A DNA stretch of 64,000 nt from Paracoccaceae bacterium (lineage in GTDB: Bacteria > Pseudomonadota > Alphaproteobacteria > Rhodobacterales > Rhodobacteraceae): contig CANNIA010000004.1 of the NCBI GenBank assembly GCA_947504705.1, forward strand, positions 1 to 64,000, written 5' to 3'. Numbering within the stretch: position 1 is the first letter of the stretch; each line of letters begins with the position of its first letter. Under the pieces are notes generated by a model. It was not told the DNA's origin. It did no database searches and saw only the letters and a program-made list of their open reading frames with translations. Below are positions 1-7,984 of the stretch, piece by piece. The position numbers were made by a program, and so were the translations under genes.

Positions 1-128
1 GTCACAAGATCGAGAACATGTTCGGCAAGCTGAAGGATTGGCGGCGTATCCACACCCGCTACGACCGCTGCGCCCACACCTTCATGTCCGCCATCGCTAT
101 CGCTGCCATCGTCATCTTCTGGATATGA
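1..128 (+). mobile_element. IS5-family transposase, 3' end only (cut by window edge)
   Basis: An open frame enters from the left edge (frame starting at base 3) and stops at 126-128, giving 41 residues. It contains HKIENMFGKLKDWRRI followed by HTRYDRCAHTF. This is the C-terminal end of IS5-group DDE transposases: the catalytic Glu and the Lys seven residues later fit the E(6)K part of the Y(2)R(3)E(6)K signature. The rest of the element lies outside the window, so I cannot tell whether it is intact. The right terminal repeat should lie a few bases after the stop (about 130-150), but I could not pair it with a left end. Confidence 0.85.
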
Positions 129-373
129 TCAATGAGTCCTGAGCCTAGCTCTAGCGCCCACTCAATTGTATTGCTCTCCTTCGACTCGCGCCTCAACTGG
201 ATATCGCACCCAACGGCCCGCCCAGAGAATTCCATCCCGGAGTGGGTCCGCCGTGGAGGCGAGGTGCCGTACCAATAGGCGTTCAAGGCCTCGGACAAAT
301 CCATGAGGGCCTCATGCACGTTCGCATCGGAGTCCGGGATAGGCCAGCCAGCAATCTTGAGCAGTCGTTGCAT
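59..373 (-). CDS. Hypothetical protein, probably truncated by the IS element
   Basis: A 104-codon frame starts with ATG at 373 and reads leftward. Roughly its first 80 residues have ordinary protein composition (MQRLLKIAGWPIPDSDANVH start). Its last 20 or so residues are the antisense of the IS5 transposase end, and its stop lies inside the insertion sequence. This suggests an older gene whose 3' part was replaced by the insertion. There is a weak GGA about 9 bases upstream of the start. I recognise no family. It could also be a chance frame. Confidence 0.35.
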   Translation of the reverse strand: MQRLLKIAGWPIPDSDANVHEALMDLSEALNAYWYGTSPPRRTHSGMEFSGRAVGCDIQLRRESKESNTIEWALELGSGLIDHIQKMTMAAIAMADMKVWAQRS

Positions 374-397
374 TCAATTTTCCAACCGAAAAGAAAA

Positions 398-416
398 GGG
401 GCGGCAGTGCCGCCCC
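398..416 (-). terminator. Rho-independent terminator of icd
   Basis: A perfect 8-bp GC stem (398-405 with 409-416, loop of 3) is followed, reading leftward, by TTTTCTTTT. It begins 10 bases after the icd stop codon. Confidence 0.88.
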
Positions 417-425
417 GTTAGAATA

Positions 426-1640
426 TCAGCCGTTCAGCGCCTTGTTCAGGTATTCGTCGACCTTTTCCAGATAGCCCATCGTGGTCAGCCATTTCTGGTC
501 CGGCCCGACGAGGAGGGCGAGGTCCTTGGTCATGTGGCCGTCTTCCACGGCGTCCACGGTCACCTTTTCCAGCGTGGTCGCAAAGCGCATCAGCTGGTCG
601 TTGCCATCCAGCTTCGCGCGGTGCTTCAACCCGCCGCTCCAAGCGTAGATCGAGGCGATGGAGTTGGTCGAGGTCTGCTTGCCCTTCTGATGCTCACGGT
701 AGTGGCGGGTCACGGTGCCGTGGGCGGCTTCGGCCTCAACAATCTTGCCATCGGGGGTCATCAACACGCTGGTCATCAGGCCCAAGGAGCCGAAGCCCTG
801 CGCCACGATGTCGGACTGCACGTCGCCGTCATAGTTCTTGCAGGCCCAGACATAGCCGCCCGACCATTTCAGCGCGGATGCCACCATGTCGTCGATCAAC
901 CGGTGTTCGTAGGTGATCCCGGCCTTCTTGAAGGCAACGGCGAATTCGGCGTCGAAGACCTGCTGGAAGATGTCTTTGAAGCGCCCGTCATAGGCCTTGA
1001 GGATGGTGTTCTTGGTTGAAAGATACACCGGAACGCCCCGCACGAGGCCATAGTTCAGCGAGGCGCGGGCGAAGTCGGTGATCGAGTCGTCAAGGTTGTA
1101 CATGCCCATGTAGACGCCAGCCGAGGGGGCGGAATAGACGTCCTTTTCAATCACCGTGCCGTCGTCGCCGAGGAATTTCATCGTCAGCTTCCCCGCACCG
1201 GGGAATTTGAAATCGGTCGCGCGGTACTGGTCGCCAAAGGCGTGGCGGCCGACGACGATGGGCTTGGTCCAGTGCGGCACAAGGCGGGGGACGTTCTTGC
1301 AGATGATCGGCTCGCGGAAGATCACGCCGCCAAGGATGTTGCGGATCGTGCCGTTGGGGGATTTCCACATCTGCTTCAGGCCGAATTCCTCGACCCGCTG
1401 TTCGTCCGGAGTGATCGTCGCGCATTTGACGCCGACGCCGTGTTTCTTGATCGCTTCGGCCGCATCTACGGTGATCTTGTCATCGGTGCGATCACGCTCC
1501 TCGATCCCGAGGTCATAGTATTTCAGGTCGATGTCGAGATAGGGCAGGATCAGTTTCTTCTTGATGAAGTCCCAGATGATCCGGGTCATCTCGTCGCCGT
1601 CAAGCTCGACGACGGGGTTGGCTACCTTGATCTTGGTCAT
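426..1640 (-). CDS. icd: NADP-dependent isocitrate dehydrogenase
   Basis: This 404-residue TCA-cycle enzyme oxidatively decarboxylates isocitrate to 2-oxoglutarate, making NADPH in the cytoplasm. It is the homodimeric, eukaryote-like NADP-IDH type common in alphaproteobacteria. Visible family signatures are [19 protein letters not shown] near the N-terminus, [12 protein letters not shown], the substrate loop [15 protein letters not shown], and the nucleotide-proximal [14 protein letters not shown]. Full length for the family. The ATG at 1640 has GGAGAG five to six bases upstream. It stands alone with a strong terminator directly behind it, so it is probably monocistronic. Confidence 0.97.
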   Translation of the reverse strand: MTKIKVANPVVELDGDEMTRIIWDFIKKKLILPYLDIDLKYYDLGIEERDRTDDKITVDAAEAIKKHGVGVKCATITPDEQRVEEFGLKQMWKSPNGTIRNILGGVIFREPIICKNVPRLVPHWTKPIVVGRHAFGDQYRATDFKFPGAGKLTMKFLGDDGTVIEKDVYSAPSAGVYMGMYNLDDSITDFARASLNYGLVRGVPVYLSTKNTILKAYDGRFKDIFQQVFDAEFAVAFKKAGITYEHRLIDDMVASALKWSGGYVWACKNYDGDVQSDIVAQGFGSLGLMTSVLMTPDGKIVEAEAAHGTVTRHYREHQKGKQTSTNSIASIYAWSGGLKHRAKLDGNDQLMRFATTLEKVTVDAVEDGHMTKDLALLVGPDQKWLTTMGYLEKVDEYLNKALNG

Positions 1641-1752
1641 GAGGCTCTCCGGTCAGGGGATTCGGTTGGCGCGGTCTTAGCGGAAAACGCGGGCGATGGG
1701 AAGTGCGGTATGCGATTGTATACCGAGGCGTTGCGATTGCCTTGGCGCCATC

Positions 1753-2079
1753 CTAGTCCTGCAGATGCTCAATGATGGTGACCTCTGGAAGTGTGGCAAT
1801 TCCGTTGCCGCCGTCAGGCAGGAGATAACCCACCAATTCCAGCGGCCCTCCTACCTGTTTCTCCATCTGTATGATCACCACTTGCTCAGTGGTGCCGTCT
1901 TCTTTGGTCAGAACCGCCAAAGCTGGCAAACCGGGTGACGAGATTGGTTCAGCTTGGCCAGGGCCCGCAGCAAACACGGCAATGCAGCGGCTTACATCGT
2001 CCTGTGTTGCAGCACGTTCTTCGATTGCTGCTATCGACCGCCAATTCCCAATGTCGAAAGGCACGCTACAAGGATCCAA
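1753..2079 (-). CDS. Hypothetical protein, possibly coupled to the HD-domain gene
   Basis: A 108-codon frame starts with TTG at 2079, one base beyond the stop of the upstream HD-domain gene, so it would be translationally coupled. The product is acidic with no signal peptide or membrane segment. Its second half (EQVVIIQMEKQVGGPLELVG) looks like a real beta-rich fold rather than a shadow frame. I recognise no family. The TTG start and lack of homology knowledge keep confidence modest; AAGGAAA about ten bases upstream could serve as ribosome binding site. Confidence 0.45.
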   Translation of the reverse strand: MDPCSVPFDIGNWRSIAAIEERAATQDDVSRCIAVFAAGPGQAEPISSPGLPALAVLTKEDGTTEQVVIIQMEKQVGGPLELVGYLLPDGGNGIATLPEVTIIEHLQD

Positions 2080-2080
2080 T

Positions 2081-2680
2081 TCAATTTTCCTTCACTGGCT
2101 GAAACCACGCTTTAGCCTTTGCCTTCACCCAGTCCCAAAGCCTTGGCGCGCCCCTTGCCACCTTTATACCCACCCGGCTTTCCAGTTGGTCGAAGGTCAC
2201 GTCATAGGTGATCCAGGTCCCCCCGCCCGACATCAGGTTCGCCATCACCGGCTGCACGCGGTCGAGGCTTTTGGCAAAGACGGCGTCGGGGGTCGCGGCG
2301 GCCTCGAACTCTTCCCACAAAGCGCGGAGGTTGGTCGCCAAGTCACCAGGCAGAAGGCCGAAGATGCGGTCGGCGGCGCGGGCTTCGGCGGCTTGGGTCT
2401 CGATGCTGCCATGGGCCTGACCATTCGCGGAATGGATCGGCACGTCGCCCACGTCGATTTCCACCAGATCATGGAGGAGAAGCATCCGGATCACCCGGTC
2501 AATCGACACGCCCGGCGCGGCTTGATCGGCCAGCACCAGCGCATAAAGCGCCAGATGCCAGGAATGTTCGCCGGAATTTTCGGGGCGTGAGCCGTCGACA
2601 AGGGTCGTCGCGCGCAGGACCTGTTTCAGCCGGTCCGCCTCGTTCAGGAAGGCGAACTGCTGTTCCAGCCGCTGGGTCAA
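2081..2680 (-). CDS. HD-domain phosphohydrolase (YfbR/HDDC2-like)
   Basis: This 199-residue protein has the HD metal-dependent phosphohydrolase pattern: His39 in GEHSWH, the His70-Asp71 doublet in LLLHDLVEIDVGD, and a later Asp in KSLDRVQPVMANL. Size and motif spacing match the HD_3 group that includes the YfbR 5'-deoxynucleotidases and HDDC2, so nucleotide monophosphate hydrolysis is likely, but the substrate is not proven. Its ATG overlaps the stop of the upstream 92-residue gene by four bases, so the two are co-translated. The alpha/beta hydrolase further upstream is likely in the same leftward transcript. Confidence 0.85.
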   Translation of the reverse strand: MTQRLEQQFAFLNEADRLKQVLRATTLVDGSRPENSGEHSWHLALYALVLADQAAPGVSIDRVIRMLLLHDLVEIDVGDVPIHSANGQAHGSIETQAAEARAADRIFGLLPGDLATNLRALWEEFEAAATPDAVFAKSLDRVQPVMANLMSGGGTWITYDVTFDQLESRVGIKVARGAPRLWDWVKAKAKAWFQPVKEN

Positions 2681-2955
2681 TGACCGGTCCTGCGCTTTGG
2701 GTCTTGGGCCAGCGGTGCAGCAGGCGCCTCGGCAACCTCGCCCCGCTTGGCGGCAAGCGCCTTTTCCAGCACTTCACGCCCCCGCCGTTCGGCCAGCCGC
2801 ACCCGGACTGCGGTCATGTAGACTTCATGAAAGGTCGGCGAGGCGGCCAAGAGGATGGTGGAGACCTTTTCATAGAAACGGTCATCCCCAAGCTCTGCTC
2901 CAGCCGCGATCACGTCTTCCGCCAGCTTGTCGGCCATGTCCTGAATGCTAGACAT
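2677..2955 (-). CDS. Conserved small hypothetical protein
   Basis: This 92-residue, mostly helical, charged protein begins MSSIQDMADKLAEDVIAAG and has no signal peptide or membrane segment. It sits between an alpha/beta hydrolase (one base downstream of that gene's stop) and the HD-domain gene (four-base overlap). The tight packing is the main evidence that it is translated. I do not recognise a named family. The C-terminal 20 residues are Ala/Pro rich and probably disordered. Confidence 0.65.
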   Translation of the reverse strand: MSSIQDMADKLAEDVIAAGAELGDDRFYEKVSTILLAASPTFHEVYMTAVRVRLAERRGREVLEKALAAKRGEVAEAPAAPLAQDPKRRTGH

Positions 2956-2956
2956 A

Positions 2957-3616
2957 TTACCGCGTCGCCTCCGTCATCCTCCGACGGACGTAGTCGGAAA
3001 CTGTCTGGATCATCGGTTTCATGTGGAGTTCTTCATCCTTGAAGAAATGGTCCGCGCCGTCGATCTCGGTGTGGGTGATGGTGATGCCCTTCTGTTCGTG
3101 CAGCTTGCCGACCAGAACTTTGGTGTCCTTCGGGGGGGCAACCTTGTCGGCAGTGCCGTTGATGATCAGGCCCGAGGAGGGGCACGGGGCAAGGAAGCTG
3201 AAGTCGTAAAGGTTCGCCGGGGGTGCAACCGAGACGAAGCCGGTGATTTCCGGGCGGCGCATCAGAAGCTGCATGCCGATCCAAGCGCCAAAGCTGAAGC
3301 CTGCGACCCAGCACTGCTTGGAGTTCTGGTTCATCGCTTGCAGGTAATCCAGCGCCGAAGCCGCATCGGACAGTTCGCCGATCCCCTGATCATACTCGCC
3401 CTGGCTGCGCCCGACGCCGCGGAAGTTGAAGCGCAGCACAGTGAAGCCAAGGTTGTAGAAAGCATAGTGCAGGTTGTAGACGACCTTGTTGTTCATCGTC
3501 CCGCCATAGGCGGGGTGTGGATGCAGCACGATGGCGATCGGTGCGTCACGGTCTTTCTGCGGATGGTAGCGGCCTTCAAGGCGTCCATCGGGGCCGGCAA
3601 AGATAACCTCGGGCAT
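2957..3616 (-). CDS. Alpha/beta hydrolase (COG2945-like)
   Basis: This 219-residue cytoplasmic serine hydrolase has a full catalytic triad: nucleophile Ser108 in GFSFG, Asp157 in NGTADKVAPP and His190 in GADHFF. The HPHPAYGG segment (residues 32-39) after the first strand is typical of the small COG2945 hydrolases. The physiological substrate is unknown. It heads the leftward group with the 92-residue protein and the HD hydrolase, and is divergent from iscR. The ICE palindrome in the shared region lies closer to this gene's start than to iscR, so iron control of this gene is possible. Confidence 0.85.
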   Translation of the reverse strand: MPEVIFAGPDGRLEGRYHPQKDRDAPIAIVLHPHPAYGGTMNNKVVYNLHYAFYNLGFTVLRFNFRGVGRSQGEYDQGIGELSDAASALDYLQAMNQNSKQCWVAGFSFGAWIGMQLLMRRPEITGFVSVAPPANLYDFSFLAPCPSSGLIINGTADKVAPPKDTKVLVGKLHEQKGITITHTEIDGADHFFKDEELHMKPMIQTVSDYVRRRMTEATR

Positions 3617-3649
3617 TGGCCTCTTCTCATGCAGGAGCGCGCGGTTTCT

Positions 3650-3677
3650 TGACGCTTTCGCTCGGCTTTACTAGAAC
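3650..3677 (+). promoter_or_regulatory. Candidate sigma-70 promoter of iscR-suf
   Basis: TTGACG at 3650-3655 and TAGAAC at 3672-3677, spaced by 16 bp, make a plausible -35/-10 pair. The -10 lies inside the ICE palindrome, as expected for repression by occlusion. Inferred from match alone. Confidence 0.45.
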
Positions 3678-3686
3678 CATTCTAAA
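3670..3686. promoter_or_regulatory. ICE-like palindrome (Irr box) upstream of iscR-suf
   Basis: ACTAGAA-CCA-TTCTAAA matches 12 of 14 specified bases of the iron control element TTTAGAA-N3-TTCTAAA, which is bound by the heme-responsive Fur-family regulator Irr in alphaproteobacteria. Its position over the likely -10 suggests repression of the suf operon, with derepression when iron status changes. It could also influence the divergent hydrolase gene. Confidence 0.7.
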
Positions 3687-3763
3687 GCTGACGTCGGACA
3701 ACACCGGTTCTGCCCAGCTTTCGGGGTCCGACTGAGGTAATCTGCGCCGCGCTTGGCGTCAAT

Positions 3764-3820
3764 GAGAGTTGCACCCCATTCGGGGCAGCATGGAGAGTTG
3801 CGCCCCTATTCGGGGCAGCA
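3764..3820 (+). repeat. Tandem direct repeat (two units, period 29) in the iscR leader
   Basis: Unit 1 spans 3764-3790 and unit 2 spans 3793-3820. Both begin GAGAGTTGC and end ATTCGGGGCAGCA, differing by two bases and one indel. Each unit contains its own small inverted repeat (CCCC-ATT-CGGGG type). The second unit ends ten bases before the iscR start codon, so it overlaps the leader and the ribosome-binding region. This could be an operator pair or RNA structure. Confidence 0.75.
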
Positions 3821-3830
3821 GGGGGCGAAG

Positions 3831-4292
3831 ATGAAGCTTTCGACCAAGGGACGCTATGCAATGGTGGCATTGGCCGACCTCGCACTGGCCGAGGGGGCCG
3901 AGATGGTGTCGCTGGGCGCGATCTCGAAACGTCAAGATATCAGCCTGCCCTATCTGGAGCAGCTTTTCGTCAAGCTGCGTCGGGCCGGGCTGGTCGAGGC
4001 GGTGCGGGGGCCGGGTGGTGGCTATAGACTTGCCAGAAGCGCGGACCAGATCCGCATTTCCGAAGTCATGCAGGCGGTCGAGGAAACCGTTGACGCGATG
4101 CACACCGGGGCAGGGGCGTCGGGCGCGATCTCGGGCAGCCGGGCGCAGTCGCTGACCAATCGGCTGTGGGAGGGTCTTTCGGCCAACGTCTATGTCTTTT
4201 TGCATCAAGTGCGGCTGTCGGATGTGGTGAAGAACGACCTGACGCCATGCCCGGCGGTGCCGACGTTGCTCCGGGTGGTGGATGAGGAATGA
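3831..4292 (+). CDS. iscR: Rrf2-family regulator IscR, Rhodobacter type
   Basis: This 153-residue regulator begins MKLSTKGRYAMVALADLAL and has the Rrf2 winged helix (about residues 1-75, wing GPGGGYRLAR). It heads the suf operon and should repress it. Escherichia coli IscR holds its cluster with three cysteines and a histidine near residues 92-107; here that stretch (DAMHTGAGASGAISGSRAQS) has no cysteine. The only Cys is in TPCPAVP near the C-terminus. This single-cysteine form is known from Rhodobacter sphaeroides IscR, reported to bind an Fe-S cluster by a new scheme. The frame is open upstream to 3753, but the conserved N-terminus fixes the start at 3831. Confidence 0.93.
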   Translation: MKLSTKGRYAMVALADLALAEGAEMVSLGAISKRQDISLPYLEQLFVKLRRAGLVEAVRGPGGGYRLARSADQIRISEVMQAVEETVDAMHTGAGASGAISGSRAQSLTNRLWEGLSANVYVFLHQVRLSDVVKNDLTPCPAVPTLLRVVDEE

Positions 4293-4307
4293 CAGGTCTT
4301 AGCCCTT

Positions 4308-4409
4308 GGCAAGCGCCGGGGGGCTGTCTGCCCACCCGTGACCATTGGTGCTTGAACCAATGGCGCATCAATGGTCGCACCCACCGAGGATATTTGGGGA
4401 AGAGAAAGC
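4308..4409 (+). repeat. Dispersed intergenic element with alternative hairpins (iscR-desulfurase gap)
   Basis: The stretch opens with GGCAAGCGCCGGGGGG and closes with GAGGATATTTGG then GGAAGAGAAAGC (4386-4409), the same ends as the element at 35911-35968, but with a different middle. The middle can form either CCATTGG/CCAATGG (4342-4348 with 4357-4363) or GACCATTG/CAATGGTC (4340-4347 with 4369-4376); the two are mutually exclusive. The 3' end abuts the start codon of the desulfurase and provides its purine-rich ribosome-binding region. Confidence 0.6.
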
Positions 4410-4410
4410 C

Positions 4411-5481
4411 ATGAGTGGGCGGCTGTATCTGGACTGGAACGCGACCACTCCCCTGCGCGCGGAAGCGCGGGCGGCGATGGGGTTGGCGATGGATCTGGTG
4501 GGCAATCCGTCCTCGGTTCATGGCGAAGGGCGGGCGGCCAAGGCGATGCTGGAACGCGCTCGGGCGCAAGTGGCGGCGGCGGTGGGTTGTCAGCCGGATG
4601 AGGTGATATTTACCTCGGGCGCGACCGAGGCGGCGATGGTGTTGTCACGACTGCCTGCCGGGTATGACGTGCTGGTCGACCCGACCGCGCATGACTGCCT
4701 TTGGACGCATTTCCGGACGGGGGGCGGGGCGGCTAGCGGCCATACCCTCGCCTGGGGGCTGGCGAACAACGAGACCGGGGTGATTGCGGAACCTTTGCGC
4801 GGGGCCGAGGGCGGCTGGCATTACGGGACCCGCAAGGCCGACTGGCTTTTGCTGGATATCGTGCAGGCGATTGGCAAGGTGCCGTTCTCCTTCGCCTGGT
4901 CGCGGGCCGACATGGCGATTGTCTCGGCCCACAAGTTCGGTGGGCCGAAAGGGGTGGGGGCGCTGATCGTGCGCGGTGGCCTTGATATAGGCGCGCTGTC
5001 GCTGGGTGGCGGACAGGAAATGGGGCGCCGGGCGGGGACGGAAAACCTGATCGGCATCGCCGGGATGGGCGCGGCAGCCGAGGCCGCGGCGCGCGATCTG
5101 GCGGCTGGGATCTGGGACGAAGTGGCCGAGATTAGAAATATTCTAGAATCAGAGTTGTCTGCCGGATCAAACAAGACTATTTCCGTCGGGAATGGGTTGC
5201 CCCGTTTGCCGAACACGCTTTGCCTGATCGCCCCCGGTTGGCGCGGCGAGACGCAGGTGATGGCGATGGACCTTGCCGGTTTCGCTGTTTCGGCGGGTTC
5301 GGCCTGTTCCAGCGGCAAGGTGCGGCCCAGTCGTGTGCTGCGGTCGATGGGCTTTGACGAGGCCCAAGCCGCGCAAGCGATCCGGGTCTCGATCGGGCCC
5401 GGAGTGACGAAAGATGACGTGCAGCGGTTCGCGAAAGCTTGGACTGCTGGTTGTGCCAAGGCCCTTGCCCGGGCCGCGTGA
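4411..5481 (+). CDS. Class I (NifS/IscS-like) cysteine desulfurase of the suf operon
   Basis: This 356-residue PLP enzyme takes sulfur from cysteine as a persulfide for cluster assembly. The PLP lysine is Lys175 in [10 protein letters not shown], and the persulfide-forming Cys299 lies in [11 protein letters not shown], an extended loop typical of NifS/IscS rather than SufS. The start [16 protein letters not shown] at 4411 matches the family N-terminus; upstream in-frame codons fall in the repeat element. It follows iscR directly and precedes sufB. An AT-rich ICE-like palindrome lies inside codons 241-246, where the codons (ATT AGA AAT ATT CTA) differ from the GC-rich neighbourhood. The operon therefore has two desulfurases, this one and SufS. 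Confidence 0.93.
   Translation: MSGRLYLDWNATTPLRAEARAAMGLAMDLVGNPSSVHGEGRAAKAMLERARAQVAAAVGCQPDEVIFTSGATEAAMVLSRLPAGYDVLVDPTAHDCLWTHFRTGGGAASGHTLAWGLANNETGVIAEPLRGAEGGWHYGTRKADWLLLDIVQAIGKVPFSFAWSRADMAIVSAHKFGGPKGVGALIVRGGLDIGALSLGGGQEMGRRAGTENLIGIAGMGAAAEAAARDLAAGIWDEVAEIRNILESELSAGSNKTISVGNGLPRLPNTLCLIAPGWRGETQVMAMDLAGFAVSAGSACSSGKVRPSRVLRSMGFDEAQAAQAIRVSIGPGVTKDDVQRFAKAWTAGCAKALARAA
5131..5147. promoter_or_regulatory. Second ICE-like palindrome, inside the desulfurase coding region
   Basis: ATTAGAA-ATA-TTCTAGA matches 12 of 14 specified positions of TTTAGAA-N3-TTCTAAA. It is coded by a run of A/T-ending codons unusual for this gene and lies about 375 bp before the sufB start. It may be an internal Irr site. 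Confidence 0.5.
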
Positions 5482-5522
5482 AGGGCCCGGCGCGTAGGCG
5501 CCAAACTGAAGGAACGAGGCCG

Positions 5523-7043
5523 ATGAACATGCTGGAAACTGTCGACGGAACCGAGGTCCGCGAAGGCGTTGACCGCGAGACGATCGTGACTGTTCAGGCC
5601 ATGGCCGGGAAGTACAAATACGGCTGGGAAACCGAGATCGAGATGGACTACGCCCCTAAGGGGCTGAACGAAGATATCGTGCGGCTGATCTCGTCCAAGA
5701 ACGGCGAGCCGGCATGGCTGCTGGACTGGCGTCTGGCGGCTTACCGCCGTTGGCTGAAGATGGAAGAGCCGCACTGGGCGATGCTGAATTATCCCGAAAT
5801 CGATTATCAGGACCAGTTCTACTATGCGACGCCGAAAAGCATGGCGAAAAAGCCGAAGTCGCTGGACGAGGTTGATCCTAAGCTTTTGGCGACCTATGCC
5901 AAGTTGGGGATTCCGCTGAAGGAACAGATGCTTCTGGCCGGAGTTGAAGGGGAAGCCGAGCCGCGCAAGGTGGCGGTGGATGCGGTCTTTGACAGCGTAT
6001 CCGTGGGCACAACCTTCAAGGCCGAACTGGCCAAGGCCGGGGTGATCTTCTGCTCGATCTCGGAAGCTGTGCGCGAGCATCCCGATCTGGTGAAGCAGTA
6101 TCTGGGCAGCGTCGTGCCGCCGACCGACAACTTCTTCGCCACGCTGAATTCGGCGGTCTTCTCGGACGGGTCCTTCGTCTATATCCCAAAAGGCACGCGC
6201 TGCCCGATGGAACTGTCGACCTATTTCCGCATCAACGCCGAAAACACCGGCCAGTTCGAGCGGACGCTGATCGTCTGCGACGAGGGCGCCTATGTCAGCT
6301 ATCTGGAAGGCTGCACCGCACCCAAGCGCGACACCAACCAGCTGCACGCCGCCGTGGTGGAAATCGTGATCCTGAAGGACGCCGAGGTGAAATACTCGAC
6401 CGTCCAGAACTGGTATCCGGGCGACGAGAATGGTGTGGGTGGAATCTACAACTTTGTGACCAAGCGCGCCGATTGCCGGGGTGATCGGGCCAAGGTGATG
6501 TGGACCCAAGTCGAAACCGGGTCAGCGATCACCTGGAAATACCCGTCCTGCATCCTGCGGGGCGATGATTCACAGGGTGAGTTCTACTCCATCGCCATCG
6601 CCAACAATGCCCAGCAGGCCGATACCGGCACCAAGATGATCCACCTGGGCAAGCGGACGAAATCGCGCATCGTGTCCAAGGGGATCAGCGCGGGCCGGGC
6701 GCAGAACACCTATCGGGGGCTGGTTTCCATGCACCCCAAGGCCAAGGACAGCCGCAACTATACCCAATGCGACAGCCTGCTGATCGGCGACAAATGCGGG
6801 GCGCATACCGTGCCTTACATCGAGGTCCGGAACAATTCCTCGCGCGTCGAACATGAGGCGACCACGTCCAAAGTGGATGACGACCAGCTCTTCTATTGCC
6901 GCTCGCGCGGGATGGACGAAGAGGAAGCCGTCGCCCTTGTCGTGAACGGGTTCTGCAAAGAAGTCCTTCAGGCCCTGCCAATGGAATTCGCCATGGAGGC
7001 GCAAAGCCTGGTCGCGATCAGCCTGGAAGGATCGGTCGGATGA
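5523..7043 (+). CDS. sufB: Fe-S cluster scaffold subunit SufB
   Basis: This 506-residue protein is the main scaffold of the SufBCD complex, on which new Fe-S clusters are built in the cytosol. It shows the conserved SufB core: [20 protein letters not shown], the [17 protein letters not shown] strand region, YLEGCTAP, and the C-terminal [20 protein letters not shown] segment shared with SufD. Length is normal. The ATG at 5523 was chosen because [16 protein letters not shown] starts the conserved part and GGAACGAGG lies upstream. The stop overlaps the next small gene by four bases. Confidence 0.97.
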   Translation: MNMLETVDGTEVREGVDRETIVTVQAMAGKYKYGWETEIEMDYAPKGLNEDIVRLISSKNGEPAWLLDWRLAAYRRWLKMEEPHWAMLNYPEIDYQDQFYYATPKSMAKKPKSLDEVDPKLLATYAKLGIPLKEQMLLAGVEGEAEPRKVAVDAVFDSVSVGTTFKAELAKAGVIFCSISEAVREHPDLVKQYLGSVVPPTDNFFATLNSAVFSDGSFVYIPKGTRCPMELSTYFRINAENTGQFERTLIVCDEGAYVSYLEGCTAPKRDTNQLHAAVVEIVILKDAEVKYSTVQNWYPGDENGVGGIYNFVTKRADCRGDRAKVMWTQVETGSAITWKYPSCILRGDDSQGEFYSIAIANNAQQADTGTKMIHLGKRTKSRIVSKGISAGRAQNTYRGLVSMHPKAKDSRNYTQCDSLLIGDKCGAHTVPYIEVRNNSSRVEHEATTSKVDDDQLFYCRSRGMDEEEAVALVVNGFCKEVLQALPMEFAMEAQSLVAISLEGSVG

Positions 7044-7207
7044 GAAATGCAAACCCCATAGTCTTCGGGCTGGCCTGCGCCTTGGGTGTGTTTCTGTCGA
7101 ACCTCTTCACGGGTGGAGGCGACCTTCTGACCGCGGCTTTGGCAGGTGGGGTCAGCGGCGCCATTGTCGCCTCGATCCTTTACGTCTTGCGCGCGCGTCG
7201 TGGCTAG
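7040..7207 (+). CDS. Small two-helix membrane protein in the suf operon
   Basis: This 55-residue protein begins [20 protein letters not shown]. Two hydrophobic segments (about residues 6-24 and 29-50) are separated by a Gly-rich turn, ending RARRG, so it is predicted to be an inner-membrane hairpin. The ATG overlaps the sufB stop (ATGA), which argues for translation. I know no function. Its place among soluble Suf proteins, together with two Yip1-like genes further down, hints at a membrane side to the operon. Confidence 0.75.
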   Translation: MRNANPIVFGLACALGVFLSNLFTGGGDLLTAALAGGVSGAIVASILYVLRARRG

Positions 7208-7332
7208 ATTGCGCCAAGTGGGAACCGGATCATGACCGTCTTCATTACCCCTTTGCGTAAAGGCCACGACTTGCGAGATACGGCTCTGCGCCGGGCGAAG
7301 TGGGTTGCGTCCCTGCGGGAAGGGGCGACCCG

Positions 7333-7956
7333 ATGACGATGGATAAACCGGAAGTGGAAGCGGTCGGCGGCTCGAACGCAAACGTTGAGGAATTTGGGCT
7401 GACCCTGCCGGAACTCGAAGGCCAAGCCGTGCGCCGGTACTATTCGGCGGCCCGGACGATCCTTGAATATGGCAGCGGCGGTTCGACGGTTCTGGCGGCT
7501 CGGGCGGGGAGCTCGATCATCTCGGTCGAAAGCGACAGGGATTGGGCGGAGCGGTTGTCTGCACATCTGGCGCCAATCTCTCGCAAGGCGCGGGTTCATT
7601 ATGTCGATGTCGGTCTGACGGGAGCCTGGGGTACGCCGAAGAACGCGCAAGGACACCGGAATTTCCATGCTTATGCCCTGTCCGTCTGGGACCGGGCAGA
7701 TTTCAAGGCGCCCGACGTTGTCTTGATCGACGGTCGGTTTCGCGCCTCCTGCCTTGTGGCGATTCGGCTGCGCGCCACTCGGCCGACGACCGTTCTGTTC
7801 GACGATTATCTGAATCGGACCCATTATCACGGTGTCGAGGCCTTGGCGGATCTGGAAGAAATGATCGGACGCATGGCGCGATTTACCGTGACACCCGGGC
7901 CGATACCCCCCGAAATGATGACTGCGGCCGTTGGCTGGTTTGCCGACTCACGCTAG
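7333..7956 (+). CDS. Class I methyltransferase-like protein in the suf operon
   Basis: This 207-residue cytoplasmic protein has a Rossmann-type motif I (ILEYGSGGSTVLAAR), an acidic residue after strand 2 (ISVESDRDWAERL) and a motif-IV-like PDVVLIDGRFRASC. It resembles SAM-dependent methyltransferases, but its substrate is not recognisable. GGGAAGGGG lies about eight bases before the ATG at 7333; the next ATG, two codons on, is an alternative, and a more upstream one at 7300 lacks a clear ribosome binding site. It lies between sufB and sufC, with about 125 bp of non-coding DNA before it. Confidence 0.7.
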   Translation: MTMDKPEVEAVGGSNANVEEFGLTLPELEGQAVRRYYSAARTILEYGSGGSTVLAARAGSSIISVESDRDWAERLSAHLAPISRKARVHYVDVGLTGAWGTPKNAQGHRNFHAYALSVWDRADFKAPDVVLIDGRFRASCLVAIRLRATRPTTVLFDDYLNRTHYHGVEALADLEEMIGRMARFTVTPGPIPPEMMTAAVGWFADSR

Positions 7957-7984
7957 GCGCGGGTCCGGGTTTAAGGAAAGAAAA

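Noticed and set aside
3764-3820. CRISPR-like repeats
   Set aside because: Only two adjacent units with a 2-bp gap, no spacers and no cas genes.
3753-3831. A 26-residue longer IscR start
   Set aside because: The extra codons translate the tandem repeat; the conserved MKLSTKGRYAM start has its own ribosome-binding region.
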